Below, in pieces: positions 53,142-62,435 of a stretch of 64,000 nt of DNA. The stretch covers positions 126,001 to 190,000 of the forward strand of contig CAMYMU010000037.1 of assembly GCA_947259575.1 (NCBI GenBank). The letters run 5' to 3'. How positions within the stretch are numbered: the stretch's first letter is position 1; each line of letters begins with the position of its first letter. Source of the stretch: an uncultured Ectothiorhodospiraceae bacterium (GTDB taxonomy: Bacteria > Pseudomonadota > Gammaproteobacteria > UBA6429 > Thiohalophilaceae). The notes under the pieces are model-generated. The model ran no database searches. It saw nothing but the letters and a program-made list of their open reading frames with translations, and was not told the origin of the DNA. The translations under genes and the position numbers were made by a program.

Positions 53142-54800
53142 ATGAAAAAATTTATCGTAATACTGTTCACATTGTCGTTAGTTGCCTGTCAGCAAAATTC
53201 AGGCCCTCAACACGCGGTAGCCACCGCCCATCCCATCGCAACCCAAGCCGGTATTGAAATTTTAAACCAGGGCGGCAATGCCTTTGATGCCGCTGTCGCG
53301 GTGAGCGCAACCCTGGCCGTTGTCGAGCCTTATAGCTCTGGAATGGGTGGAGGTGGCTTTTGGTTATTGCACCGCGTAGTGGATAATAAGACAACCATGA
53401 TCGATGGTCGTGAAGTTGCCCCTAATGCAGCTAGTCGTGATATGTATCTGGACGAGAACGGTGATGTCATTCCGAAGTTGTCGATAGATGGGGCACTATC
53501 AGCGGGCATACCCGGTCAACCAGCAGCACTGATTCATATCAATCAACGCTACGGCACATTGTCGCTGAGAAAAGTTTTAGCACCCGCGATCAAAGCGGCC
53601 AATGAAGGTTTTCCAGTTACCGAGCACTATCGTCGCATGGCAAAATTCAGACTTGAGGCATTACGTGCTTCACCTGATGCGGCAAAGATATTTTTACAAA
53701 ACAACGAAGTCCCTGAAATCGGTTATCTGATCAAGCAACCCGACCTGGCGGAAACATTGCAAAAGATGACGCGCCAGGGTGCAAACGGTTTTTATAAAGG
53801 TGATCTCGCCTGGGCCCTGGTAGAAGGTGTACGCGAAGCAGGTGGTATTTGGAACATTACCGACCTGCAACGTTATCGTGTGGTTGAACGTGAACCATTA
53901 GTTGGCCAGTTCGGTGAGTATAAAGTGACTTCCGTTCCACCTTCCTCTTCGGGGGGTGTCGCCATTATGGCAATGCTGAATATGTTGGAACAGCATAAAT
54001 GGTCGAGTCTGAATGAAGTGGATCAAAAACATTTGTTAGTTGAAGTGATGCGTCGCGCTTACCGTGACCGTGCGGTATATCTGGGCGATACCGATTACGT
54101 CAGGGTACCGTTAGATAAATTGACGAGTAAAGAATACGCAAAAGAGTTAGGCAACGACATTAAATTGAATTCCGCAACAGCGAGTGCGAGCTTGCCTGGG
54201 CTTGATGATCAACCAAAGGGAAACCACACTACCCACTTTTCGATCTTGGATAAACAGGGTAATCGTGTTGCCGCGACCTTAAGTATCAACTACCCATTTG
54301 GTTCCTGCTTTGTACCCCCGGGCACTGGAATTTTACTTAACGATGAAATGGATGACTTTTCTTCCAAGCCAGGTGAGCCAAACGCCTATGGTCTTGTCGG
54401 TGCAGAGGCTAATGCGATTGCGCCGGGTAAACGCATGTTATCCAGCATGTCCCCTACTTTTGTTGAAAGCAATGACAGACTCGCGATTCTTGGTACGCCG
54501 GGTGGTAGTCGTATTATCACCATGGTCCTACATAGTATCTTAGGGGTAACTCAAGGTGATTCCGCTAAAGACATCGTTGCTGCACCACGCTTTCACCACC
54601 AGTATCTGCCCGATGAAATCCAGCATGAAAGCGACGCCTTTTCAGGGAGCGAGATCGATAACCTTACTGCACGTGGACATACTTTGCGTGAACTTAACGG
54701 CGGCTACGGTAACATGCAGGTAGTGATAGTCGATAAAGCAGATAATGAAGTGAGTGCGGCGAGTGATCCGCGTGGTGAAGGTGAGGCGATAGTTCAATAA
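53142..54800 (+). CDS. ggt: Gamma-glutamyltransferase, lipoprotein signal
   Basis: The start is the ATG at 53142; one at 53136 is also possible. The 552-residue protein has a lipobox (LSLVAC, C16), so it is probably a lipidated periplasmic protein. AVATAHPIATQAGIEILNQG and GMGGGGFWLLH are N-terminal family blocks. The autoprocessing nucleophile is T363 in NHTTHFSILD, which becomes the N-terminus of the small subunit. GTGILLNDEMDDFS and GTPGGSRIIT follow. It cleaves glutathione and gamma-glutamyl bonds. Confidence 0.95.
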   Translation: MKKFIVILFTLSLVACQQNSGPQHAVATAHPIATQAGIEILNQGGNAFDAAVAVSATLAVVEPYSSGMGGGGFWLLHRVVDNKTTMIDGREVAPNAASRDMYLDENGDVIPKLSIDGALSAGIPGQPAALIHINQRYGTLSLRKVLAPAIKAANEGFPVTEHYRRMAKFRLEALRASPDAAKIFLQNNEVPEIGYLIKQPDLAETLQKMTRQGANGFYKGDLAWALVEGVREAGGIWNITDLQRYRVVEREPLVGQFGEYKVTSVPPSSSGGVAIMAMLNMLEQHKWSSLNEVDQKHLLVEVMRRAYRDRAVYLGDTDYVRVPLDKLTSKEYAKELGNDIKLNSATASASLPGLDDQPKGNHTTHFSILDKQGNRVAATLSINYPFGSCFVPPGTGILLNDEMDDFSSKPGEPNAYGLVGAEANAIAPGKRMLSSMSPTFVESNDRLAILGTPGGSRIITMVLHSILGVTQGDSAKDIVAAPRFHHQYLPDEIQHESDAFSGSEIDNLTARGHTLRELNGGYGNMQVVIVDKADNEVSAASDPRGEGEAIVQ

Positions 54801-54872
54801 GACGATAGGGAGTAGTGCTGCAACGAAGCAGTAATTTATGAAGTACTCGCGTGGTACAAATAACACACCTTC

Positions 54873-55184
54873 TTAGCTGCCCCATTTACCTAAATAGGGA
54901 TCCGCACTAAATAAAATTAGTGCTGATATAAGCAAAACCAGAATTAACAAAATTACTCCATAAAAGATACGAGCAGGACGACTCATTTTCGAAACGTATT
55001 TATTTCCAAGTAACTTACTTCCAAGCATCTCCAGGCTAATAACAATAGGAAACGATACCAGGATTAACACGATCCAGGACCATATTGAGTTAGGTCGATA
55101 TGGGTAAATAGCAAGTAATATTACGCCAGTGCAGAACAAAGCTGCAAATGGTAGGAGAATAATATTTGTCTTAACATTTTCCAT
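54873..55184 (-). CDS. Small membrane protein of unknown function
   Basis: The 103-residue product has three hydrophobic segments (about 8-27, 34-53 and 72-93) and a short basic loop (KLLGNKYVSKMSRPAR). No family is recognised. It is convergent with ggt and lies upstream, on the same strand, of no obvious partner; tag lies behind it in the same direction. Confidence 0.55.
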   Translation of the reverse strand: MENVKTNIILLPFAALFCTGVILLAIYPYRPNSIWSWIVLILVSFPIVISLEMLGSKLLGNKYVSKMSRPARIFYGVILLILVLLISALILFSADPYLGKWGS

Positions 55185-55239
55185 GCGAATTTAGATTATA
55201 CGGTTGAGCTCAGTAGTAAACTGGTGAATAAATTTATCA

Positions 55240-55848
55240 TTAACTTGGTCGCTTGAAGGTCTTGCGCGCTCGCGCAACTTTAGTTCTGATCACACAGCCT
55301 TCAACATGATCATTGATCAACCCCATTGCCTGCATGAAGGCATACACCGTTGTTGGTCCAAGGAATTTCCAGCCAAGTTTTTTCAGGTCCTTCGACAGGG
55401 CAAGCGACTCTGCGGAGGTCGACACGGTCTGTGGTTTAGCCAACTTTTGCTTACCAGGTTCGTAACGCCAGATATAAGCAGCCAACGAACCTTCAAGTTT
55501 AACGAGTTCCTGTGCCCGTTTAGCATTGTTGATGGCCGCTTCGATCTTGCCACGATGGCGGACAATGCCTTCATCCTTGAGTAGACGATTGATGTCGCGT
55601 TTGGTAAAGCGTGCTATTTTGTCGAAATCGAAATTATGGAAGGCTTTGCGAAAATTCTCCCTTTTAGCCAGAATGGTACGCCAGCTTAGTCCGGACTGAA
55701 AACTCTCGAGACACAATTTCTCGAACAATCGATAATCGTCACTGACCGGGAACCCCCACTCAGTATCGTGATAATCGAAAAACTCCGGTGCGGCACCGCA
55801 CCACTCGCAACGTGGTTTGCTGTCGGGTCCCTTTATGGTTTTGCTCAT
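55240..55848 (-). CDS. tag: DNA-3-methyladenine glycosylase I
   Basis: The 202-residue repair enzyme removes 3-methyladenine from DNA. RCEWCGAAPEFFDYHDTEWG (20 residues, about 13-32) holds Cys and His zinc ligands. ESFQSGLSWRTILAKRENFR (20 residues) is the substrate-pocket block, and LGPTTVYAFMQAMGLINDH followed by CVI completes the zinc site. The family length is about 190. It is a single gene. Confidence 0.96.
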   Translation of the reverse strand: MSKTIKGPDSKPRCEWCGAAPEFFDYHDTEWGFPVSDDYRLFEKLCLESFQSGLSWRTILAKRENFRKAFHNFDFDKIARFTKRDINRLLKDEGIVRHRGKIEAAINNAKRAQELVKLEGSLAAYIWRYEPGKQKLAKPQTVSTSAESLALSKDLKKLGWKFLGPTTVYAFMQAMGLINDHVEGCVIRTKVARARKTFKRPS

Positions 55849-56094
55849 GTATGATCCTAATAGAAAAAAGAAAAGAAAATTATTTAACCGACTAGAAACT
55901 GTAGCCGTTCATCTACATTTGCGGGTGTAATCTCATGAATTGCCGCACTTACAACTTATCTTGCACAATATGTCTAGTCTTCTGGAAATTCCACTCATTG
56001 CCTATATCCTGAAAGAATAGTAGAATTTTCTTTAATCCTGCAATAGTTTTCCTGTTTAACATATGAGCAGCTAACCAGAATAGGAATTTCAAAT

Positions 56095-56310
56095 ATGGCT
56101 TTAGATCAACTCGAGGCATTTTTAAAGAAAATGCAGTCTGAACCTGCACTTAAAAATGAGGTGATTGCTGCGTCAACTGCAGATGATGTTGCACGAATAG
56201 CACTAAAGCTTGGTTTTGAGTTTTCAGGTGATGAATTATTGAGAATGTCAGGTAAGAAAATTGGCAAGGTTACGGTTAAAAAAAACGATCTTCCTGGAGA
56301 GTACAATTAA
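56095..56310 (+). CDS. Nif11-like (leader-peptide-type) small protein
   Basis: The 71-residue product starts at the ATG at 56095, preceded by AGGAA. The pattern ALDQLEAFLKKMQSEPALKNE, then ADDVARIALKLGFEFSGDELL, agrees with the Nif11 domain, used as leader of some ribosomally made peptide products and also found as stand-alone proteins. After the domain only about 20 residues remain (KIGKVTVKKNDLPGEYN), with no Cys and no double-Gly cleavage site. A convergent methyltransferase gene follows. Role as a precursor is uncertain. Confidence 0.6.
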   Translation: MALDQLEAFLKKMQSEPALKNEVIAASTADDVARIALKLGFEFSGDELLRMSGKKIGKVTVKKNDLPGEYN

Positions 56311-56438
56311 TTGCTTTTTAAATATCTGATTGTACAAGTATAGAAAATAACACTCTCTTTAGTAGCTCTCATAACTCTTCATAAACATAACGTTCAAGCC
56401 CAGCCGCGCCGTTTTTTGGCGTCGGCTGGTGTGCTTTG

Positions 56439-57227
56439 CTATGCCTTGAGACCTTTTGATTCAAGAAATTCTGCAGGGACGTCTGCATTCTTCCTGCCAG
56501 CAATGGCAAAGTAATAAAGTGGCTCACCCTCTATGGACAACCTGTGCCTATAACGCTCGATATGATAAACATCAAGATATTTTGAGAAGAGCAACTCTCG
56601 AATCATTCTTGAAAAACCAGATTCATCGCTCATATCAAAGAAGGTTTCTTTTATGTTAAAAGCAACCCATCCTTGTTTCTGAATAATGTTGAAAGCTTCA
56701 ATAAATGCCTTTGTGGGAATATCACCAAAACCGAGGGCAGCTACTGTAACCATACAATCACATTGCCATGATGCGATATCGTCTTTTTTCTCTTCACTTA
56801 ATTGAGTGAAATCCTCTATATAATATGCGTCATATAAACCGGGTCTATCACGTACAGTGGCTTCATAGGCTTCTGGAATAATATCTACGCCTACTAAACG
56901 AGATACACCATGTTTTTTTAACTCTTCACCCATCATGCCATTACCAGCACCAAAATCTAAAACCCGCAATTCAGATAAATTATCTTCAGACTGTTTCAAT
57001 GATGATTCTAGAATGGTCGCTACTTTTGCAGGAGATGTACATTTCAAGCGATCATAGAAAATCTGCTCGTATAATCCCTGAACCTGGTAAATTTCATCAT
57101 AGTCGTGAAATCTAATTTTACGCTGCCCCCCTGATCCCTGGAGATAAAAGTAAGCTTCATCCTGATTAAGATTGGAAGATTCTGATTTTGGAAATTGTAT
57201 CCTATGTCTTTTTAACATGATTCTCAT
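56439..57227 (-). CDS. SAM-dependent methyltransferase, class I
   Basis: The 262-residue protein has an N-terminal region rich in aromatic residues (GGQRKIRFHDYDEIYQVQG). A Rossmann methyltransferase core follows, with motif I LRVLDFGAGNGMMGEELKK (about 88-106), an acidic residue in GVDIIPEAY, and a hydrophobic strand CDCMVTVAALGFGD. The substrate is not evident. Base composition is A+T-rich, like the Nif11-like gene, and the two converge. No radical SAM, cyclase or peptidase gene lies beside them. Confidence 0.75.
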   Translation of the reverse strand: MRIMLKRHRIQFPKSESSNLNQDEAYFYLQGSGGQRKIRFHDYDEIYQVQGLYEQIFYDRLKCTSPAKVATILESSLKQSEDNLSELRVLDFGAGNGMMGEELKKHGVSRLVGVDIIPEAYEATVRDRPGLYDAYYIEDFTQLSEEKKDDIASWQCDCMVTVAALGFGDIPTKAFIEAFNIIQKQGWVAFNIKETFFDMSDESGFSRMIRELLFSKYLDVYHIERYRHRLSIEGEPLYYFAIAGRKNADVPAEFLESKGLKA

Positions 57228-57471
57228 ATTCTAGTTTGAAGTGAATGGCCTAACTATATTTTTGTTATAAAAATATATCGATTTAGATTATCTTCCTTTA
57301 TTCTAACACTTTAGATTGATCCACATTGTAATATTAAGTGTTTGTTTTACAGCATTAGTGCCATATAACTAAATATTTCAAAACTATCAATACATTACAG
57401 TATTAATGTGTTATTAGAAGCACCAGACGAGTACTTTTTATTGCAGTGTAGTCTTCAGTCGAAGCGTAACG

Positions 57472-58287
57472 CTACTTTTGACAGTGTGTGCAGTAATAGG
57501 TCGCGCGTTGTCCGATAACACTATGGGTGATTGCTTTGCCACAGTGGGAGCAGGGCAGACCTTTGCGGCCATAGACATTGAGTTTTTGTTTAAAGTAACC
57601 GGGTTTGCCGTCGCTTTTAGTAAAATCTCTCAAGGTGGTGCCGCCGGATTTAATCGCCGTCTTTAGAACAGTCTTGATCGCTTTTACCAATAAGCTATAT
57701 TTTTCTTTTGAGACTTTGCCGGCGGCTTTCTTTGGGTGGATACCTGCTCTGAATAATGATTCGCTAGCGTAGATATTGCCGACTCCTACCACGATCTTAC
57801 TGTCCATGATAAAAGATTTCACAGTAATGCTTCGCTTACGTGATTTTGCAAACAGGTAGTCTGCATTAAAGTCGGACTCTAATGGCTCTGGGCCTAAATC
57901 TTTAAGCAGTTTATGTTGTATCGGGTCATCGGTGGTAAACAACACCGCACCAAAACGGCGTGGGTCTCTTAATCGTAAGCACTGTCCATTTTCAAGTACC
58001 AGATCAACATGATCATGTTTCTCAGCAGCAAGCTTACAGTTTATGACGCGTAGGCTACCCGACATGCCAAGGTGAATGATCATGGTGCCTGTATCGGTGT
58101 TGAGTAATAAATATTTTCCACGTCGAGTAACGTCTCGAATCACCTCGCCTTTAACTTTTTGATTAATATTTTTAGGAACAGGCCAGCGTAGTTTGGGTTG
58201 ACGCACAATGACTTTTTCTATGCGTTGGCCTTTAATGCGTGGTGCAATACCACGACGGGTGGTTTCGACTTCAGGTAATTCAGGCAT
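57472..58287 (-). CDS. mutM: Formamidopyrimidine-DNA glycosylase
   Basis: The 271-residue enzyme removes 8-oxoguanine and Fapy lesions. After Met removal, PELPEVETTRRGI gives the catalytic Pro and Glu. DPRRFGAVLF (about 109-118), VVGVGNIYASESLFRAGIHP (20 residues) and the C-terminal zinc finger (CSHCG ... CTHC) follow. It is the last gene of the minus-strand group from 62311, 11 bases after the DUF4340 gene. The 244-base A+T-rich gap downstream to 57228 shows no gene. Confidence 0.98.
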   Translation of the reverse strand: MPELPEVETTRRGIAPRIKGQRIEKVIVRQPKLRWPVPKNINQKVKGEVIRDVTRRGKYLLLNTDTGTMIIHLGMSGSLRVINCKLAAEKHDHVDLVLENGQCLRLRDPRRFGAVLFTTDDPIQHKLLKDLGPEPLESDFNADYLFAKSRKRSITVKSFIMDSKIVVGVGNIYASESLFRAGIHPKKAAGKVSKEKYSLLVKAIKTVLKTAIKSGGTTLRDFTKSDGKPGYFKQKLNVYGRKGLPCSHCGKAITHSVIGQRATYYCTHCQK

Positions 58288-58298
58288 GTTATGTGCGT

Positions 58299-59198
58299 TT
58301 ACTTGGCGGGTGTGTCGACAGACGGGGTATCTATTGCGGGTGGGAGCTGTAATAAATAACGGCGCTGTTCGTTTGCCAGCTTGTAAGCGATATTCAGGTC
58401 TTTGCGGCCCAGATAAAATTCATCGTTCAAGCTGAAAATATCAAAGCGAACGGGTTCTTTATTGTTGTCCAGATATATGCGCACCTGGCCGGTGCCTTTG
58501 GCCGGTGGATAAGCAAGCATTTCGATTGCATGACTAAGTTTCCAATGTTCGATAAGCTCATTGGCCTGATCATTACTATACTTCTCTGGTTTAGGGTTCG
58601 CTTCCCACATCGCATCTTTCAGGCTTAGGGTCAGACCCGGCAGTTCAATTTTTGTAATCTTTTGTTTTTCATCTAGCAGTGCATGATCCAGAAACGTTGT
58701 GGCTGCGCCAAGGATGCGGTAATAGTAAAAATCATCTGCTAGGTACAGCGTATTCTGATATCGAATATAACGATGTTTCTTCAGTGGCTCCGTAGTACCA
58801 AACTCAAATTTATGTTCTTTGTTAAACGTTATTGTTGTGCGTGGAATATCCAGACCATATTGCTTGGCATCTAACTCGGCCATGTCATAGCGGGCATGGT
58901 AATTATAAGCGAGTAGATCGAGCAGGCTCTCGACCTTAATTTTGTTGGCCTTCATTGCATAGGGTGTTTGCATCTGCCACTGATTGTCGATCAGGCTGAG
59001 ATTAATCGAGGGATTACCTATTCGTTCAATACTGATCTCAGTGACTTTTGCTATATCCAGAGTAGAGATCAGCCGGCTGGATTCATCTTCTTTGCCAGGC
59101 TCATATACAACGACGAGTACCAGTGCCACAACAATACCAACTAATACCAGATTGAGCAGATTTCTGGAAGACAGATTGAACTTGTTTTTCAAAGACAT
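58299..59198 (-). CDS. DUF4340 domain protein, single-pass membrane
   Basis: The start is the ATG at 59198 (MSLKNKFNLS); the frame continues to 59243 inside the preceding gene. The 299-residue product has one membrane helix (about 14-33) and a periplasmic, repeat-like alpha/beta region with the DUF4340 look (KVTEISIERIG, LDIPRTTITFN, LPPAID). DUF4340 proteins regularly accompany GldG-type ABC transporter genes. Function is unknown. The spacing to its neighbours is 1 and 11 bases. Confidence 0.8.
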   Translation of the reverse strand: MSLKNKFNLSSRNLLNLVLVGIVVALVLVVVYEPGKEDESSRLISTLDIAKVTEISIERIGNPSINLSLIDNQWQMQTPYAMKANKIKVESLLDLLAYNYHARYDMAELDAKQYGLDIPRTTITFNKEHKFEFGTTEPLKKHRYIRYQNTLYLADDFYYYRILGAATTFLDHALLDEKQKITKIELPGLTLSLKDAMWEANPKPEKYSNDQANELIEHWKLSHAIEMLAYPPAKGTGQVRIYLDNNKEPVRFDIFSLNDEFYLGRKDLNIAYKLANEQRRYLLQLPPAIDTPSVDTPAK

Positions 59199-59199
59199 C

Positions 59200-60603
59200 T
59201 TATTTCTTCCGACGTCGGAGCCAGATGAAAAAGCCACTACCAATAAACAGTAGTGGCAGCACGAGAATAAAGATGACCCCCAGTGTTATGAAGTTTGCTG
59301 GCGTTACAACAATATTGCTTCCGTCTGTACCTGTCGGTGGAATATCAATGAATTCGTCGTCATGTGATAACCAGTTGAGAATGCTTTCGCCCATTGCCAG
59401 GTTACCTTGCATTCCCAGGAAGCTGTTTGATAAAAAGTCGCCATCGCCCAATACGATCACACGTTGTTCATGCTCTTTAGCTGTTGCTTCTTTGTTATCT
59501 TTTTCGCCATTCTTACCTTGCATATCGGGTTCGGCAGCCAGAACTCTTGTCATTGCAAAGGCAAACGTTATGGGTCCTTCTTTTTCATTATCATCGCGCT
59601 TGATTGAACCTTCAATCTTGCCTGTTTCAATCCAGCTTCTTGGCATGCTCTGTACAAATGGCGCTACCGACCATCCTTCTTTTTGATCAGCTTCGATACC
59701 GGCAACTTGTGGGAATATAGTTTGGGTACTGGTGAACTTTTCCGTTATCGCGTGTGGAAAGTATTGGCCAAGCACCAAGGTAGGATCATTGCCTAATAGG
59801 CCTATGTCGAGATCGATAACAAGCCCCGGACTTGGTTTTACCTGTAGATATTCAGCGAGCCCTTTAAGGAAATGGATCTTATTAGGTTCAACTAACCAGA
59901 GTAAGTTACCACCGCCATCAACATAGTCCTTGATAATTTTTTCTTCACCCGGTAGATAATCTACCTGGGGACTGGCAATCACTAATACGGAAGTGTTGGT
60001 GGGCACTGAAAGTGTTTTAGCCAAATCCAGTGGCGCAACTTTGAATCCTTTATTACTCAGGTTATCTACAAATATACCCACATCATGATTGGCCTGTCCT
60101 AAAGGATTACGCTCACCATGGCCCGTGACAAAGAGTATTTGCCGATCCGTATTACGTAGTAGTCGATAAATTAAATTGGTAATGCTCTTTTCAGATAGGT
60201 CTTTAAGGTGTTCGCTACGGCCCTGATATTTCACAATCATTTCACCATCGACGGTGATACCGAGTTCTGTTGTTTTTTGTGGGTGCAGACGAGGGTCAAC
60301 AAACTCAAGAATGATTTTATCGCTTACCTTCTGATAACGTTTAATAATGCCATCGATCTCATGGCGAACATTCGATAATTCACCACTGGTTGCATACGAG
60401 GTAATCTTAACTTCGCTTTTCAGTTTTTCTAAAATTTTTGAACTGGCTTCGCTGATAGTATGGCGGCCACTCGAGGTCCAGTCGAATTCTGCATTGTAGG
60501 TGCGAGAAACCTGAAAAATGAGTCCGGCGATAACTATCACGAGTACGATGAAGCTTATACCCTGCAGGCGTAACTGATTACGTGTTTTTTTATTGATTTC
60601 CAT
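59200..60603 (-). CDS. GldG-like auxiliary protein of an ABC transporter
   Basis: The 467-residue protein has a membrane helix at each end (about 13-30 and 440-462) enclosing a periplasmic domain. FDWTSSGRHTISEASSKIL (about 39-57), VTGHGERNP and LLWLVEPNK fit the GldG/ABC-auxiliary family ('transpeptidase-like' fold). It overlaps the permease stop by one base. In Bacteroidetes, GldA-GldF-GldG support gliding; here no other gliding genes are seen. Confidence 0.85.
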   Translation of the reverse strand: MEINKKTRNQLRLQGISFIVLVIVIAGLIFQVSRTYNAEFDWTSSGRHTISEASSKILEKLKSEVKITSYATSGELSNVRHEIDGIIKRYQKVSDKIILEFVDPRLHPQKTTELGITVDGEMIVKYQGRSEHLKDLSEKSITNLIYRLLRNTDRQILFVTGHGERNPLGQANHDVGIFVDNLSNKGFKVAPLDLAKTLSVPTNTSVLVIASPQVDYLPGEEKIIKDYVDGGGNLLWLVEPNKIHFLKGLAEYLQVKPSPGLVIDLDIGLLGNDPTLVLGQYFPHAITEKFTSTQTIFPQVAGIEADQKEGWSVAPFVQSMPRSWIETGKIEGSIKRDDNEKEGPITFAFAMTRVLAAEPDMQGKNGEKDNKEATAKEHEQRVIVLGDGDFLSNSFLGMQGNLAMGESILNWLSHDDEFIDIPPTGTDGSNIVVTPANFITLGVIFILVLPLLFIGSGFFIWLRRRKK

Positions 60604-61355
60604 CAGTGCTGCAACCTGTCGCTATCGAGTCTGCGAATAGCGAGAATCAAAAATGCGTTAATTATAATTAAGTAATAAATCAGGTCATGAGTGCTGAATA
60701 AGCCACTAACAAATGCCATTAGGTGTTGAAACAGCGAGATATCGGCAAGGCTAAATACATCAGGTGATTCACTCGTCACGAATATTAAAATGGACATAAG
60801 CAGAATCAGGAAAAAACTGAGCATTGCTGAGATAAGTGGGTTGGCAGTAAGACTCGAGAAGAATAAACCAATCGCCATGCATGCCGCCATCAACAAAAAC
60901 ACACCGAGGATGGAGCTGAATAGCAGACCAAAATCGAGCTCACCAAAGAATAACAGGGTGAGTGGTAGAATCGTGTAGGTGACGAGCATAATACCGGCAA
61001 TGGCGAGTAAGCCAAGATACTTACCGACGACAATTTCCGTCATAGAAATCGGTGCAGACACTAATAAAGCCAGGGTTTTATTTTTGCGCTCATCACTGAA
61101 TACGCGCATGGTAAGTAGTGGGCTGATAACGATCATGATGATTGCCAACCACATGTATTGTGGTACCACAATTTGTTCAGTGATGTTCGGCGGTGTGAGG
61201 TACATGTGCAAGTTTGGCTGGATACTGCGCACATAATTTTCAATACCGCTACCAGTTATAAAGGTCAGGATGATTTGCGTGACCCCGATCAGCGTCCAGG
61301 CGATCGGTGATAAAAATGTGGAGCGTAGTTCTCTGGCGGCAATCGTAAAAATCAT
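60603..61355 (-). CDS. ABC-2-type permease (GldF-like)
   Basis: The 250-residue protein has six membrane helices and the ABC-2 pattern, starting ELRSTFLSPIAWTLIG, with LTMRVFSDERKNKTLALLVS (20 residues, about 81-100) as the conserved cytosolic block. It overlaps the upstream ATPase gene by 4 bases. The substrate is unknown. Confidence 0.88.
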   Translation of the reverse strand: MIFTIAARELRSTFLSPIAWTLIGVTQIILTFITGSGIENYVRSIQPNLHMYLTPPNITEQIVVPQYMWLAIIMIVISPLLTMRVFSDERKNKTLALLVSAPISMTEIVVGKYLGLLAIAGIMLVTYTILPLTLLFFGELDFGLLFSSILGVFLLMAACMAIGLFFSSLTANPLISAMLSFFLILLMSILIFVTSESPDVFSLADISLFQHLMAFVSGLFSTHDLIYYLIIINAFLILAIRRLDSDRLQH

Positions 61356-62311
61356 GCTGCGTCATCCTCCGCCGGGCTGTGTTCTTCTTCTGAGGTGGTG
61401 ATATCGAGAAAGATATCTTCCAGCGATTTTTGTTCAGGTACCAACTCGGTAAGCCCCCAGCCGTTGTCAACGATCTGCTTGGCAACTTGCTGGACAGGGT
61501 CAGTATTATCTTCGAATAATAAACGCCAGCGTTTCGGTGCCAGCCTTTCTACAGATGCGACGGCAGGAAGTGCACTGATTTTATCCTCGGCGATTTCTTC
61601 ACCCAGGCCGATCACGGCACAGCTTCCATGGAATTGTTGTGTCAGATTTTCCATACTGTCCTGATAAACCAGTTCACCACTACGGATGATTTGCACACGA
61701 TCACAGGTCATTTGCACTTCTGGCAGAATGTGTGTTGATAAAATGACCCCGTGTTCTTCGCCGAGCTCTCTGATCAGGCTGCGTATCTCACGAATCTGTA
61801 TTGGGTCCAGGCCGACGGTTGGTTCATCAAGTACAATGATGGCAGGCGAGTGAATAATCGCCTGGGCAATACCCACGCGTTGTTGATAGCCTTTCGATAA
61901 ATTGCCGATCAAGCGTTGACCCACTTTCGTCAGGCCGCAGCGCTGCTTGGCGTTATCGACCGCGGCGCTAACATTGATTTTGTCCATGCGATTAATGCGT
62001 GCACAAAATTTCAAATACTCATTAACGGTTAATTCTTTATAGACAGGAGGTTGTTCCGGCAGGTAACCAATATGGGCCTTGGCCTGTTTTGGTTTATCCA
62101 GCAAGTCGATGCCGCATACTTGGACCGAACCGGTAGTGGGCGCCAGGTTGCCGGTAATCATTTGCATGCTGGTGGATTTACCCGCACCGTTTGGGCCAAG
62201 AAAACCAACTATCTCGCCGCGATGTAATTCAAACTCAATATTGTTTACCGCGACGGTTGGGCCGAAGTGACGGCTTAGGTGTTGGGCTTTTATTAATGTT
62301 TCCTGACTCAT
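61352..62311 (-). CDS. ABC transporter ATP-binding protein (GldA-like)
   Basis: The start is the ATG at 62311 (MSQETLIKAQ); the open frame to 62353 is unsupported. The 319-residue ATPase has Walker A GFLGPNGAGKST, signature LSKGYQQRVGIAQA, Walker B IIVLDEPTVGLDP and a switch region ILSTHIL. A C-terminal extension of about 90 residues is usual for ABC-2 exporters. It is the first gene of a tightly packed minus-strand operon and is divergent from the hydantoinase gene. Confidence 0.92.
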   Translation of the reverse strand: MSQETLIKAQHLSRHFGPTVAVNNIEFELHRGEIVGFLGPNGAGKSTSMQMITGNLAPTTGSVQVCGIDLLDKPKQAKAHIGYLPEQPPVYKELTVNEYLKFCARINRMDKINVSAAVDNAKQRCGLTKVGQRLIGNLSKGYQQRVGIAQAIIHSPAIIVLDEPTVGLDPIQIREIRSLIRELGEEHGVILSTHILPEVQMTCDRVQIIRSGELVYQDSMENLTQQFHGSCAVIGLGEEIAEDKISALPAVASVERLAPKRWRLLFEDNTDPVQQVAKQIVDNGWGLTELVPEQKSLEDIFLDITTSEEEHSPAEDDAA

Positions 62312-62435
62312 ATATTTTGCTTTCTTTTTGTGTCGCTTGTTTGCGCATAGCATGTGTTAGCATACTGGTCGAAAATTATATGCATTCGATCAGCTTAGGC
62401 AAGTACATTATTCAAGTAATGAGCAACAATTACAA

